From assembly GCA_004552965.1 (NCBI GenBank), contig SFMU01000001.1:59010-123009 (forward strand): 64,000 nucleotides of DNA, in the 5' to 3' direction. The notes under the pieces are model-generated. The model was not told the DNA's origin. It was given only the letters and a program-made list of their open reading frames with translations, and did no database searches. Positions within the stretch are counted from its first letter, which is position 1. Each line of letters starts with the position of its first letter. The stretch comes from Bacteroidales bacterium. GTDB lineage: Bacteria; Bacteroidota; Bacteroidia; Bacteroidales; UBA932. Both the position numbers and the translations under genes were made by a program. This document shows, piece by piece, positions 53,787-62,900 of the stretch.

Positions 53787-53817
53787 TTGCTTTGCAATGC
53801 GGAATATACTAACTTTG
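53787..53817 (+). promoter_or_regulatory. Promoter of ECF sigma / FecR operon
   Basis: TTG (53787-53789), 20 bp, TAACTTTG (53810-53817), then 6 nt to the ATG. It is close to consensus and implies a near-leaderless sigma mRNA. A TTCCGG...CCGGAA inverted repeat lies at 53716-53745. Confidence 0.55.
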
Positions 53818-53823
53818 CGAAGC

Positions 53824-54336
53824 ATGGTTCAGACAGGGCAGATTGACATCAAGGCATTCGAGGATAGCTTCAGAAAGCTGTTCAGGCCGCTCTGCATGTA
53901 TGCTATGCATTATGTCAGGGATGCTGATGTCGCCGAGGACATTGTCGAAGAGTGCTTTGTCAGGCTGCTTCAGAGAGGATTCCCTGAGGGCGGCAGAATA
54001 ACTTCGTACATTCATGCATCAGTCAGGAATCAGGCAATCGACTACCTGAGGAAGAACAAGTCCGTCCGCATCCTTCCTGAAGATGAAGAGGGGCTGATTT
54101 CGGATGAAGAGGCCTTCGGGGCAAGCTGTGAGGAGTCAAGAATATGGGAGGCTCTGGAAAGGCTGCCCCTCAGGCGGAGGCAGATCTTCATCATGAGCCG
54201 GCGTGACGGGATGTCCCACGAAGAGATTGCGAAGGAACTGGCCATCTCTGTCAGGACCGTGAAGAACCAGATTTCACGGGCTCTTGCGGCTTTCGACCGG
54301 AAGAAATTTACAAAAATCCTGACTTTTTTCTTCTAG
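53824..54336 (+). CDS. ECF sigma factor, FecI-like family of Bacteroidetes
   Basis: 170 aa from MVQTGQIDIKAFED; nine residues earlier another ATG lies upstream of the promoter box and is rejected. Region 2 is FRKLFRPLCMYAMHYVRDAD followed by DIVEECFVRLL; region 4 is LERLPLRRRQIFIMSRRDGM with the HTH MSHEEIAKELAISVRTVKNQIS. It is expected to be held by FecR and released when the outer-membrane receptor binds its ligand. It is the first gene of the five-gene operon. Confidence 0.93.
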   Translation: MVQTGQIDIKAFEDSFRKLFRPLCMYAMHYVRDADVAEDIVEECFVRLLQRGFPEGGRITSYIHASVRNQAIDYLRKNKSVRILPEDEEGLISDEEAFGASCEESRIWEALERLPLRRRQIFIMSRRDGMSHEEIAKELAISVRTVKNQISRALAAFDRKKFTKILTFFF

Positions 54337-54394
54337 TGCGTGGTACTTTCTGCCGCATCTTCCGTCTTACCGGTGAATCAACCAGCAATACGAA

Positions 54395-55204
54395 ATGGAA
54401 GACAGAAGATTGAAATTCGTTCTCAAGCATTATCGGGACGGACTGAAGACTGCCGAAGATGCTCTTGCAAGCGTTTATGAAAGGGCCGGAATGGCCGGGA
54501 GTGGTTTCAGATCACCATTCTGGAGAAGATACCTGCTTCCTGCGGCAGGAATTGCGGCTTCGCTGCTCCTTTTCATATTCATTGGCGTGAGGGAGCACTA
54601 TGCGTGGGAAGAGTACCGTGCGGATGCATCTAAGGCAGTTGTCACCTTGTCTGACGGAACCGTGATGACTCTTTCTCCCGGCAGTGTGGCCAAAGTTCAG
54701 TTGAGGGTGGATCCCCGCCACGTCGAGCTTGACGGAGATGCCTATTTCGAGGTCACAAGGGACGAATCCCATCCTTTCACCGTGGCGGCCGGGGAGGGCG
54801 CTGTCAAAGTCCTGGGAACAAGGTTCCTTGTCAGCAGTGGGCTTGACGGGACATCGGTCGATGTCACTGAAGGAAAGGTGCTCTTCTCTGCTGCCGGTTC
54901 TGAAGAGGGCGTGATTCTTACAAAAGGGATGAGCGCCACACTCCCCATGGAAATGAATGTTCCAACCCTTGTCGAGGATGCGCTCCCTAATCCGGCGGCC
55001 TGGGCAACGGGAGAGTTTGTCTATCGGCAGACTTCGCTCGGTGAAGCTCTCAGGGAGCTTTCGTCATTCTACGGGGTCGGCCTGTCGACTGCTGATGAGA
55101 CAGGACTGGGCCAGACTTTTTCCGGCAAATTCCCGACGGATTCCCTGGACGACATAATCTACGCCATCGAGTCTGCCCTCGGTGTGAAAATCAAAAGACA
55201 ATGA
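54395..55204 (+). CDS. FecR-type transmembrane anti-sigma regulator
   Basis: 269 aa. An N-terminal cytoplasmic tail (~1-45) is followed by one TM helix (LLPAAGIAASLLLFIFIGV), then the periplasmic FecR domain (VVTLSDGTVMTLSPGSVAKV, VELDGDAYFEVTRDESHPF, VKVLGTRFLVSS) and a C-terminal DUF4974/STN-like module (FVYRQTSLGEALRELSSFYG). It binds the sigma factor on the inside and the receptor's STN domain outside. Its stop overlaps the next gene by 4 bp (ATGA). Confidence 0.93.
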   Translation: MEDRRLKFVLKHYRDGLKTAEDALASVYERAGMAGSGFRSPFWRRYLLPAAGIAASLLLFIFIGVREHYAWEEYRADASKAVVTLSDGTVMTLSPGSVAKVQLRVDPRHVELDGDAYFEVTRDESHPFTVAAGEGAVKVLGTRFLVSSGLDGTSVDVTEGKVLFSAAGSEEGVILTKGMSATLPMEMNVPTLVEDALPNPAAWATGEFVYRQTSLGEALRELSSFYGVGLSTADETGLGQTFSGKFPTDSLDDIIYAIESALGVKIKRQ

Positions 55205-55809
55205 AGAAGATATTTATCTTATTTATGTTCCTTCCGGCGCTGCTTTCCTGCTCCGGGAAGGATACAGGCATGACAAGAAAGGCTATCGAGACGGTTGACC
55301 GCTTCTGCGGTGAGTACCGGACAACAAGCCTCGAGACGCTGGACGGCAAGATCGATCTTGACGGGGATGGAATCAGAAGCAATGACTTGAGGTCGGAGAT
55401 GGAAAGAACGGGATGGCTGGGCTATTCCTCGCCCTTTGATGAACTGCTTTCATTGGTTGCACCGAAAACTGAAAAGGACCGCACGGCAAGCATCCGGCTT
55501 TACTTCCCTACGGGCGCGTTCGGCAAGAAACCGGATATCCCGCAGACGGTAAGGATGGAATCGGTCCAGTTCGCTTATGATGTGGATGATGAGGGGACGA
55601 TTACCGCTCCGGTCGGGAAATTCGTCAATGCGGACGGCCAGTACGACTACAATTCAATCAAGGACGTGAGTTTTGAGGTTTTGGACAACTGGGACCTGGA
55701 ACTCACCGGCACAATCTACCTCTACGACCGTTCCGACGATGAATTCGTCTACAGGAAGGTACGTGCAATCTATCACTGTGTCTCGACAAAACAGAAAACG
55801 AAGGAATGA
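55201..55809 (+). CDS. Unrecognised lipoprotein between FecR and TonB receptor
   Basis: 202 aa. Signal peptide with lipobox LPALLSC (Cys17). The mature part is unrecognised: a central DGKIDLDGDGIRSNDLR stretch looks like a calcium-binding DxDxDG loop, and the C-terminal ~70 residues are beta-rich (VSFEVLDNWDLELTGTIYLY). Both ends overlap neighbours by 4 bp, so it is made in step with FecR and the receptor. That placement, rare for this operon type, suggests a part in the signal path or receptor assembly. Confidence 0.7.
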   Translation: MKKIFILFMFLPALLSCSGKDTGMTRKAIETVDRFCGEYRTTSLETLDGKIDLDGDGIRSNDLRSEMERTGWLGYSSPFDELLSLVAPKTEKDRTASIRLYFPTGAFGKKPDIPQTVRMESVQFAYDVDDEGTITAPVGKFVNADGQYDYNSIKDVSFEVLDNWDLELTGTIYLYDRSDDEFVYRKVRAIYHCVSTKQKTKE

Positions 55810-58436
55810 AAAGAATACTGATACTTTTGCTCATCCTTTTTTCAGCCCCTGCATTCTCGCAGGAGTCGCTCAAGGCAAGGATGGACCGGATAGAGAAGGA
55901 CTTCGGAGTCAGTTTCGTGTATGCTTCCTCTCTTTCGCCGGAGTCGCGGACGGTCTTGTCCAATGAATATGGGGACGACCTTTCCGGAGCTCTTGCCAGC
56001 TCCTTCAAGGGTACCGGAATAAGGTACAAGATCCACCGTGGCAATGTGATTCTCAGCGTTGACCGATCGGGAAAGGCTGCAAAGTCCACAGTCTGCGGCC
56101 TGGTCACTGACGCCGGATCCGGAGAGATCCTGATAGGCGCGTCTGTGATAGTCACCAGGCCCGGAGGCGCACCTGTCGGAGCGGTCACAAATGAATATGG
56201 TTTCTACACTATCACGATCGAAGAAGGTGAATACCTGCTGGAGGTATCATATCTGGGATATTCGCCAATCAGAAGGCCTCTCACCATGGAGAAGGACCTG
56301 AACCTCAGTTTTGCCCTGACTCCTGATGCGAGAATCTCGGAATCCGGAATCACCTCGAGAAGGGATGCCGGCATTCTGTCCACAAGACCCGGAAGCACGG
56401 TCCTGTCGGCATCTTTGATCGAAAGCACTCCTGCAGTGTTCGGAGAACCGGACATCCTCAAGACTATACAGTTGCTTCCGGGAGTACAGAATGCCAATGA
56501 CGGATTCTCCGGAATCAATGTCAGGGGAGGAGGCCTTGATGAGAACCTGATTCTTCTCGACGGGTCTGCGCTCTACAATACCAACCATCTTCTCGGACTT
56601 ACTTCGATGTTCTCCCCGGACATGGTCAAGAAGACGACTGTCTACAAGTCGGCTTTCCCGGCGAGGTACGGAGGAAGGACAAGCAGCGTCGTGGATGTAC
56701 GCTCGAAGGACGGAAACCTCAAGGAGACTCATGCATCGCTGAGCATCGGTCTTCTGGCCGACAAACTGTCCATAGAAGGCCCTCTGAAGAAGGACAAGGT
56801 GTCATTCGCCCTCTCCGGGAGACTTATGCAGACGGGGGTTTTCTCGCCGGTGATGAAGGCTTTCGGTGTGCCTGCCAACTACTGGTTCTATGACCTGAAT
56901 GCGAAGCTGACTTACGTGATAAGTGACAGGGACCGCCTCTATGCCGGCATATTCAATGGCTATGACAACTTCCGTTTCGCCCAGACCGAGGAAGAGTACA
57001 GGCATTACTACGACGACAACTATGCTCCTTACGACATGTACTGCATGAAGCGGCAGAAACTTGGACTTCGCTGGGGCAACACCCTCGGTACTCTGAGGTG
57101 GAACCATGTCTATTCCCCACGGCTGTTCTCCAATCTTACCGTTGCAGCCAACAGGTACAGCATGAGCCTGTCAAACGGTAGCAGCGTTAATGTCGACGAT
57201 GACGGAGAGGTGTCATCCTGTGAGACTTCTTTCAGCATGTCTTCCGGGATAATGGACCTGCGCGCGCAGATGGATTTTGACTACACCCCGTCTCCGGCCC
57301 ATCTGATCAGGTTCGGAGCTGAAGCAATAGGACACAAGTTCCGCCCGGAGTCCTCCAGCAGCGTCGAGAAGACAACTTCTGCAGGGGTGTCCTCGGACGA
57401 GAGGACTGACATGCAGAAGGGGAAGGTCCACTATGGCATTGAGGCTTCCCTCTATGTGGAGGACAATATGCTGCTGGCAGGATGGCTCACTTTCTGTCCA
57501 GGGATAAGGTTGAGCACCTTCATCACTGAAGGCAGGACCTACGTCTCGCCGGAACCGAGACTGTCACTCAAGGCAGACCTCCGGGAGGATCTCTTTGCAA
57601 AGGCCTCCCTCACAAGGATGACCCAGTTCGTACATATGCTCACTTCGGGCAACACCTCTCTTCCTACGGACATGTGGGTGCCGTCTACAAAAAACATCAG
57701 ACCTACCGTGTCCGACCAGGCCAGTGTCGGACTGTATTACACCGGTCTTGACGGGTGGGAGTTCTCTTCGGAAGGGTACTGGAAGACGATGAACAATGTC
57801 CTGGAGTATCTGGAAGTCAATGCTTCACTCTTTTCGTCAATCAACTGGGAGCAGAACGTGGCAATGGGGAAGGGGCGGTCGTTCGGTCTGGAACTGATGG
57901 CCGAGAAGACAACCGGAAAGGCGACCGGGATGCTGGCATACACAATTTCAAAGAGTGACAGAGTGTTCCCGGACGGCTCTGTCAATGGAGGCAGGAGATT
58001 CCCGTATGTCTATGACCGAAGGCATAAGCTGACATCGACAGTGAACTATTCCTTCAATGACAGGATCGATGCGACTGCAACATGGACATTCGCATCCGGG
58101 GCCTGGTTTACAGTACCTACCCGGCATGTTGTTTCCGTCGGTCCGGAAGGGTATCTTCAAAGGGAATTCTGTGTCACGGAGAGGAACAACTACAGGCTTC
58201 CTCCGGTTCATCATCTCGATGTGGGGGTGAACTTCAGAAAGCAGAAGCGCGTGGGCGAAAGGATTTGGAACATAGGTGTCTACAACATCTATGGGGCACG
58301 CAACCCGACCCTTCTGACGTCTTCGATGAATGATGCGCAGTTTGAGAATCCGGACCTTCCTGACGGGGCTATCGTCATCACCAGACGCTCATTGTTCATG
58401 TTCATGCCATCGGTTACCTATACAAGAAAATTCTGA
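55806..58436 (+). CDS. TonB-dependent receptor with STN signalling domain
   Basis: 876 aa. Signal peptide, then an STN domain (~20-100, LKARMDRIEKDFGVSFVYAS, ending KIHRGNVILSVD) that contacts FecR, a carboxypeptidase-D-like repeat (VCGLVTDAGSGEILIGASV), plug (ILKTIQLLPGVQNANDGFSG, INVRGGGLDENLILLDGS) and a barrel ending PSVTYTRKF. It both imports a ligand and triggers the sigma factor. The DUF4249 partner downstream replaces SusD. The ligand is not evident from sequence. Confidence 0.94.
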   Translation: MKRILILLLILFSAPAFSQESLKARMDRIEKDFGVSFVYASSLSPESRTVLSNEYGDDLSGALASSFKGTGIRYKIHRGNVILSVDRSGKAAKSTVCGLVTDAGSGEILIGASVIVTRPGGAPVGAVTNEYGFYTITIEEGEYLLEVSYLGYSPIRRPLTMEKDLNLSFALTPDARISESGITSRRDAGILSTRPGSTVLSASLIESTPAVFGEPDILKTIQLLPGVQNANDGFSGINVRGGGLDENLILLDGSALYNTNHLLGLTSMFSPDMVKKTTVYKSAFPARYGGRTSSVVDVRSKDGNLKETHASLSIGLLADKLSIEGPLKKDKVSFALSGRLMQTGVFSPVMKAFGVPANYWFYDLNAKLTYVISDRDRLYAGIFNGYDNFRFAQTEEEYRHYYDDNYAPYDMYCMKRQKLGLRWGNTLGTLRWNHVYSPRLFSNLTVAANRYSMSLSNGSSVNVDDDGEVSSCETSFSMSSGIMDLRAQMDFDYTPSPAHLIRFGAEAIGHKFRPESSSSVEKTTSAGVSSDERTDMQKGKVHYGIEASLYVEDNMLLAGWLTFCPGIRLSTFITEGRTYVSPEPRLSLKADLREDLFAKASLTRMTQFVHMLTSGNTSLPTDMWVPSTKNIRPTVSDQASVGLYYTGLDGWEFSSEGYWKTMNNVLEYLEVNASLFSSINWEQNVAMGKGRSFGLELMAEKTTGKATGMLAYTISKSDRVFPDGSVNGGRRFPYVYDRRHKLTSTVNYSFNDRIDATATWTFASGAWFTVPTRHVVSVGPEGYLQREFCVTERNNYRLPPVHHLDVGVNFRKQKRVGERIWNIGVYNIYGARNPTLLTSSMNDAQFENPDLPDGAIVITRRSLFMFMPSVTYTRKF

Positions 58437-58437
58437 T

Positions 58438-59538
58438 ATGAGAAAGTTATATTCATCATTGGCTGCTCTGCTGCTCATCCTCACTTCCTGCGTGGATGAT
58501 CTTTATCCGGGCACTTCCGGTCCCGTAAAGTTGCTTGGAATGGATGCCGACCTGTACACAACCGACACCCTGCACGCGGTAATGCTCTACTATAGCGGAT
58601 ACGATTCCATTGAATATGCCGGCGATCTGACTGTCAGCATCTATGTGAACGGGGACCTCAGGGATGAGACATCCGATTGCAGACCTTATTACGACAAGAC
58701 GTCGGATTATCTGAAGTATCCGGCGCTGTATGACCTTCGGGCGACTTTCTCGCCGGGGGACAGAGTGCGGATTGTCGCCCGGAATGAAGAATTCCGGGCC
58801 GAGGCCGAGGTTGAAGTTCCGCCCGGTCCTTCGTTTGGCAGGACCGGCTACTCTGCGGGCAAGGAGGTCGACCCTGTGACATCTGCCGAATCCCGGTATC
58901 TGGAGTACAATGTCGAGGTCATGGATTCGGGCGAGGGAACCGACTACTACACTGTAGATGTCTTCAACAAGAAGATCTGCATTCAGGATGACAATGGAGA
59001 CGTTGTTGAGAATGCCCTTGACCGGCTCGAGCTGGATGTGTCAGGAGAGCCTCTCCTGTCGGCCAGCTTCCCGTCTTCGTTCGATGTCCTGAATTCTTCG
59101 TCCAGCAATAGTTTTGACAATTACAAGTATTGGGCGTTTACGGACAATTCCTTCACCGGGGGCAGTTACACCTTGTCCCTTCGGAACTATGATGTGTGGT
59201 CGATCCTGCCCAGGCATACTATGTCGTCGACCGGGTATGTCGACGAGAACGGTCACTATGTGATGAAGTGTCTTGAATATACGATGAGGCTTTCAGCCGA
59301 GGTCCGTCTGTCCCGTGTTTCCCGTGCGGTATATTCCAGATATTTGGCTCAGTCTTTTGAAAACAGCGCGCTCAGCTCTCTGGTGCTCTTCGATTCCACT
59401 CATGAGTATCCGTCAAATGTAAAGGGCGGTATCGGGATGGTCAATGTCTTCTCCAGCGCGCTCCGCGAGATAGAGATCGGTACTTTCCACTACGATATGT
59501 ACAACTATCATCAGATTGAGGAAATATACGGGGATTGA
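58438..59538 (+). CDS. DUF4249 surface lipoprotein
   Basis: 366 aa from MRKLYSSLAALLLIL, chosen since the longer frame lies within the receptor gene. Lipobox LILTSC (Cys18). The early region (VKLLGMDADLYTTDTLHAVM, GDLTVSIYVNGDLRDETS) matches DUF4249, a family that pairs with STN-type TonB receptors. The Ig-like N-terminal half and beta-rich remainder suggest ligand binding. It begins 1 bp after the receptor stop and ends the operon. Confidence 0.85.
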   Translation: MRKLYSSLAALLLILTSCVDDLYPGTSGPVKLLGMDADLYTTDTLHAVMLYYSGYDSIEYAGDLTVSIYVNGDLRDETSDCRPYYDKTSDYLKYPALYDLRATFSPGDRVRIVARNEEFRAEAEVEVPPGPSFGRTGYSAGKEVDPVTSAESRYLEYNVEVMDSGEGTDYYTVDVFNKKICIQDDNGDVVENALDRLELDVSGEPLLSASFPSSFDVLNSSSSNSFDNYKYWAFTDNSFTGGSYTLSLRNYDVWSILPRHTMSSTGYVDENGHYVMKCLEYTMRLSAEVRLSRVSRAVYSRYLAQSFENSALSSLVLFDSTHEYPSNVKGGIGMVNVFSSALREIEIGTFHYDMYNYHQIEEIYGD

Positions 59539-59673
59539 CTTCCGACCAGATTATCCCGCCACCTTCGGCTGAACGCTCCGTGGCCTTTGGGCAGGGTGAG
59601 CTTGCTCGGTGAATGTCACGAGCCGGAGCCGGAAGGCCGCGGGATGACTCCGGTTTTGCAAACTTCACAGAAC

Positions 59674-59710
59674 GAAAAAAGGGGACGACCTCCGAAGAAG
59701 TTGTCCCCTT
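59674..59710 (-). terminator. Terminator of tRNA-Leu
   Basis: Minus-strand stem AAGGGGAC / GTCCCCTT, extended inward by partial pairing over CAACTTC / GAGGTCG, with TTTTTT after it. It begins 1 nt past the tRNA 3' end. Confidence 0.9.
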
Positions 59711-59711
59711 G

Positions 59712-59791
59712 TGCGGGCGAAGGGACTCGAACCCATACGCCGAAGCACCAGATCCTAAGTCTGGCTTGTCTACCAATTTCAACACGCCCGC
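59712..59791 (-). tRNA. tRNA-Leu (anticodon UAG)
   Basis: 80 nt. The acceptor stem GCGGGCG / CGCCCGC is perfect, with discriminator A. The D-arm carries TTGGTAGA, and the anticodon stem CCAGA / TCTGG holds loop CTTAGGA, anticodon TAG. A long variable arm (GCTTCGGC) is typical of class II Leu tRNA. The T-arm has loop TTCGAGT; its stem ATGGG / CCCTT has one T-T mismatch. CCA is not encoded. It decodes CUN, mainly CUA/CUG. Confidence 0.92.
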
Positions 59792-59886
59792 GAGACCTTC
59801 CGGCAGGAGACCGGGATGATGACCGGTGCTCTTCAGGAAACTTTGGCCTTGGGAAGCTGCCGCAGATTCAAGTCCGAAAGGAACTG

Positions 59887-59917
59887 CAAAGATACTTACA
59901 AATTCCTAATTTACAAA
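59887..59917 (-). promoter_or_regulatory. Canonical promoter of tRNA-Leu
   Basis: Minus-strand TTTG (59917-59914), 19 bp, TATCTTTG (59894-59887), a perfect consensus. It lies 95 bp upstream of the tRNA, so the primary transcript would have an unusually long 5' leader. Confidence 0.8.
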
Positions 59918-59927
59918 CTGCTTGGAC

Positions 59928-62900
59928 TTACTGTTTGTCCACACCGGGAAGGTTTATCCGAAGCGTCTCCCACAGGGTTTTCTCGGCACCTTCCATTTCG
60001 CCGGTTTCGCCAGCGACATATTCGATTTCGGCCTTTCTGTTCTCGATGGCCTCCTGCGAAGCCTCGTTCCTGCGCAACGCGTCGTCCACGCCATTGTCGA
60101 AGATGGAGTGGATTGCAGCCATCAGGTTATGTCTCAAGTCATCCACTTCGTCTTCGAACAGCGGAATCTTCGTGCTTTTGTACCTTGCCTTTCCGATTTT
60201 CCATCTCCAGTCATCGAAGCAGCCGCTGAGGTTCACTCCGAAACGCATCGGGATGGGAGACCGGATTGCTGAGAGATGGTACCTGAAACTCTGATCGAAT
60301 TGTTGCGTACCGTCGATGGCCATCGTGTACCTGTCCACCTTCATGATGAACGGGAAGATGTCAAGCTTGTTCTCCCTGACTATGCCCCTTATCGACATGT
60401 TGTCGATGGAACTGGAATCTTTATCCTTGAACATCAGAGTCTTGCGCAACTTGTTGAGGCTCTCGCTGTCTGCCAGGGAAAGATTCTTGCCGTCGATCTT
60501 GACGATTCCGCTGATGCTCGGCATGATGATGCTCATCGAGGTGTCAATCGAGGCTGTTGCGGCAATTTCACAGTCCAGCAGCCCGTTGAAAGCCTGGAGC
60601 ATCGGCATTATGCTGTCCACGGCCGGGAAGAGGCTGATGACCTTTTCGGCTGTAACATTGGACAGCGTGAAGTCGAAGCCTGCCTTCAGGTCATCCTTTG
60701 TTCTGCCGGAGTAGAAACCTTCCAGGAAGACATCCCCCATGTTGGTCATCGCAAGGGCGTTCGTAAGCTGAAGGCATCTGTCCTTCAGGATGATGTCCGA
60801 CGAGAACCACGACGTCTCCATTTCTGAATATTTCAAAGTGTTGGCATTGACAGACAACCGAGCTTCCAGATTCGCAGGAATGATCAGGGCACTGTTTTGC
60901 GCCACGGAATCCTTTGCCGCCTGCTCCTGGATCGAAGTGAGGTAGTCGCTGTCCGAACCTCCGGTGTAAAGACCGGACTTTTCCGAATCGCGGAAGTTCT
61001 CTCCGGACGCGAGGGCTGTGAATATCTCGTTGAGGTCTATGAAATCGGAATCGAGATCCAGGCTGATGTCCAGCTTTCCCCTCCTTCCGGACAGCATCCT
61101 TCTGAATCCGCTGACAGAACCGGTGGCGCTGATGTCAGAGGATCCGGACCCGATTCTCAGGCCGGTCAGGTCGATCCTGTCGTTGTCGAATCTGCCTTCC
61201 AGATGAGTTATCCTGTTCTCGAGAGGGAAGTGCGGTGTGATGATCGAGCATCCTCCCAGATCCAGCGATCCCTCCAGATTCCAGTTCCGGTAGTATTGCA
61301 TCAGACTCTCACCAAGCTGGATGTTTATTTCCTGCCTGGCATATTCCTGTCCTTCCGCGTTCTCCTCACTTGCATGCTGGTTCCTGTGTCTGGCTCTGGT
61401 CCTTGTCCTTGCAGGCTGGGCGTTCACGGCGAATGACAGAGCGTCGGCAGAAATCCTGTTGACGCCGGACCTGATGATGATCTTTTCGTTGCTGCCGGTG
61501 AGGTTCATATTCGGCACGTTCTTCCCGTCCCTGGTTGTCCTGCTGATACTGAAGATATTCTCGGAACCCTTGACTCCGACAAAATTCAGGTCCATGTCCA
61601 TCATCCCTGCAGAACCGATTTCAAGATGTCCGTGCAGCGGATGGTTGTCTTCATCTCCGTCGACAGTCTCCTTTGTGTTGTGGGCGAAGAGGTGCAACCC
61701 CGTTCCCCGGATGAAGGTCGAAGTCCCATATTCGGCAAACAGGCTGTCCACCCGCGCAGAGATGGTCGTCCTCGAGTCTGAACCCTTGCCTATTGTGGCC
61801 ACCGTCCTTCCGAGATGGGCTGTGATGGAGTCTCTTCTGTCGGAGATGTCGATGCCGTCGCTCATGAAACTGCACTCCAGCCCCAGGTCGCCAAAGTTGA
61901 ATGGGTCGAGCTCCGAGAACCTGAAGCCTCCGCCGACTATCCCGTCCAGATTGCCTGAAGCGGTAATCTCCAGGCTGTCGGGAAGATGTTTCGCAAGTGA
62001 ATCCAGGACGGCGTGGACCCTGCCTTCGATTGTCAGCAGCGGGTCGGGATCCAGAATATTCCCGGAACCTCCGGAGAGATTCATCCTGAAGCCCTCTGCA
62101 AGCAGGTTGAAATCCTTGATTTCTGCTTTGAGGCCGCCTTCTTCGGTACTCGCCCGGGCATCCAGATTGAAACGGCAGCCCTCAGTGAATCCTTTCCATC
62201 TGAGGTGGGATTCAGGCACGGTAACGCTTGCGCTTATCTTTGGAAGAATGCCCTTCGTGCTGTCATAGAACCCGTCCAGGCTGCATTGTGCGCTGATTTC
62301 TGCGTCGGTGCGGATGGTCCCTATGCCCGGCAGAAGTCCGGACAGAGACGATAGGGATTCCAGCAAATCGGAGATTTTCTCCCGCCCGATTGAAAGCTCT
62401 GCCTTGATGCAGGGCTGCTCCCCGGACAGGTCAACAAGGGCTTCTCCCTCGATGTCGATGCTCGCGACTTTGGCCTTTATGTCGCTTGCCCTATGGATCC
62501 CGCGCCGGAAAACCGGCACCATTCCAGCCTCCAGACTGACCGGAAGCGAAAGGTTTCCATATTCACCCAGCGCCATGGAGACTTCCGAGTCGAGCGAGAG
62601 GCGGCAGCTGTCGCCCAGGCTTTTCAGTTCGAGTCGGTCAAGCCCGAAGGCCAGGGTGTCCGACGCGAGCGCGCCTTCGGCAAGGACAGAGTCCACGGTG
62701 CAGAAAATCTTTTCAGGGATGCCGTGTCTTGGAATATACCGACCTCCAAGTCTCATCTCCTTCATCCGGAATGTCCCCGAAACCGAGTCGGACATGTCTG
62801 AATATGTGACCAGAGGGTCGCCTCTGAGGATGACCCTTCCGACCGAGACCGGAGGGATGGACAGGGTCGTGTCGGCATCATCTTCCTTCTCCTCCGTGCG

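Noticed and set aside
53797..53823. Earlier ATG for the FecI-like sigma gene
   Set aside because: It lies upstream of and across the TAACTTTG promoter box, so it would not be on the transcript.
59539..59673. Second RNA gene beside tRNA-Leu
   Set aside because: GC-rich and with small dyads, but no tRNA arms, no promoter and no terminator of its own.
61321..62268. 315-codon plus-strand frame inside the AsmA-like gene
   Set aside because: Serine/proline-rich, low-complexity shadow of the minus-strand gene.
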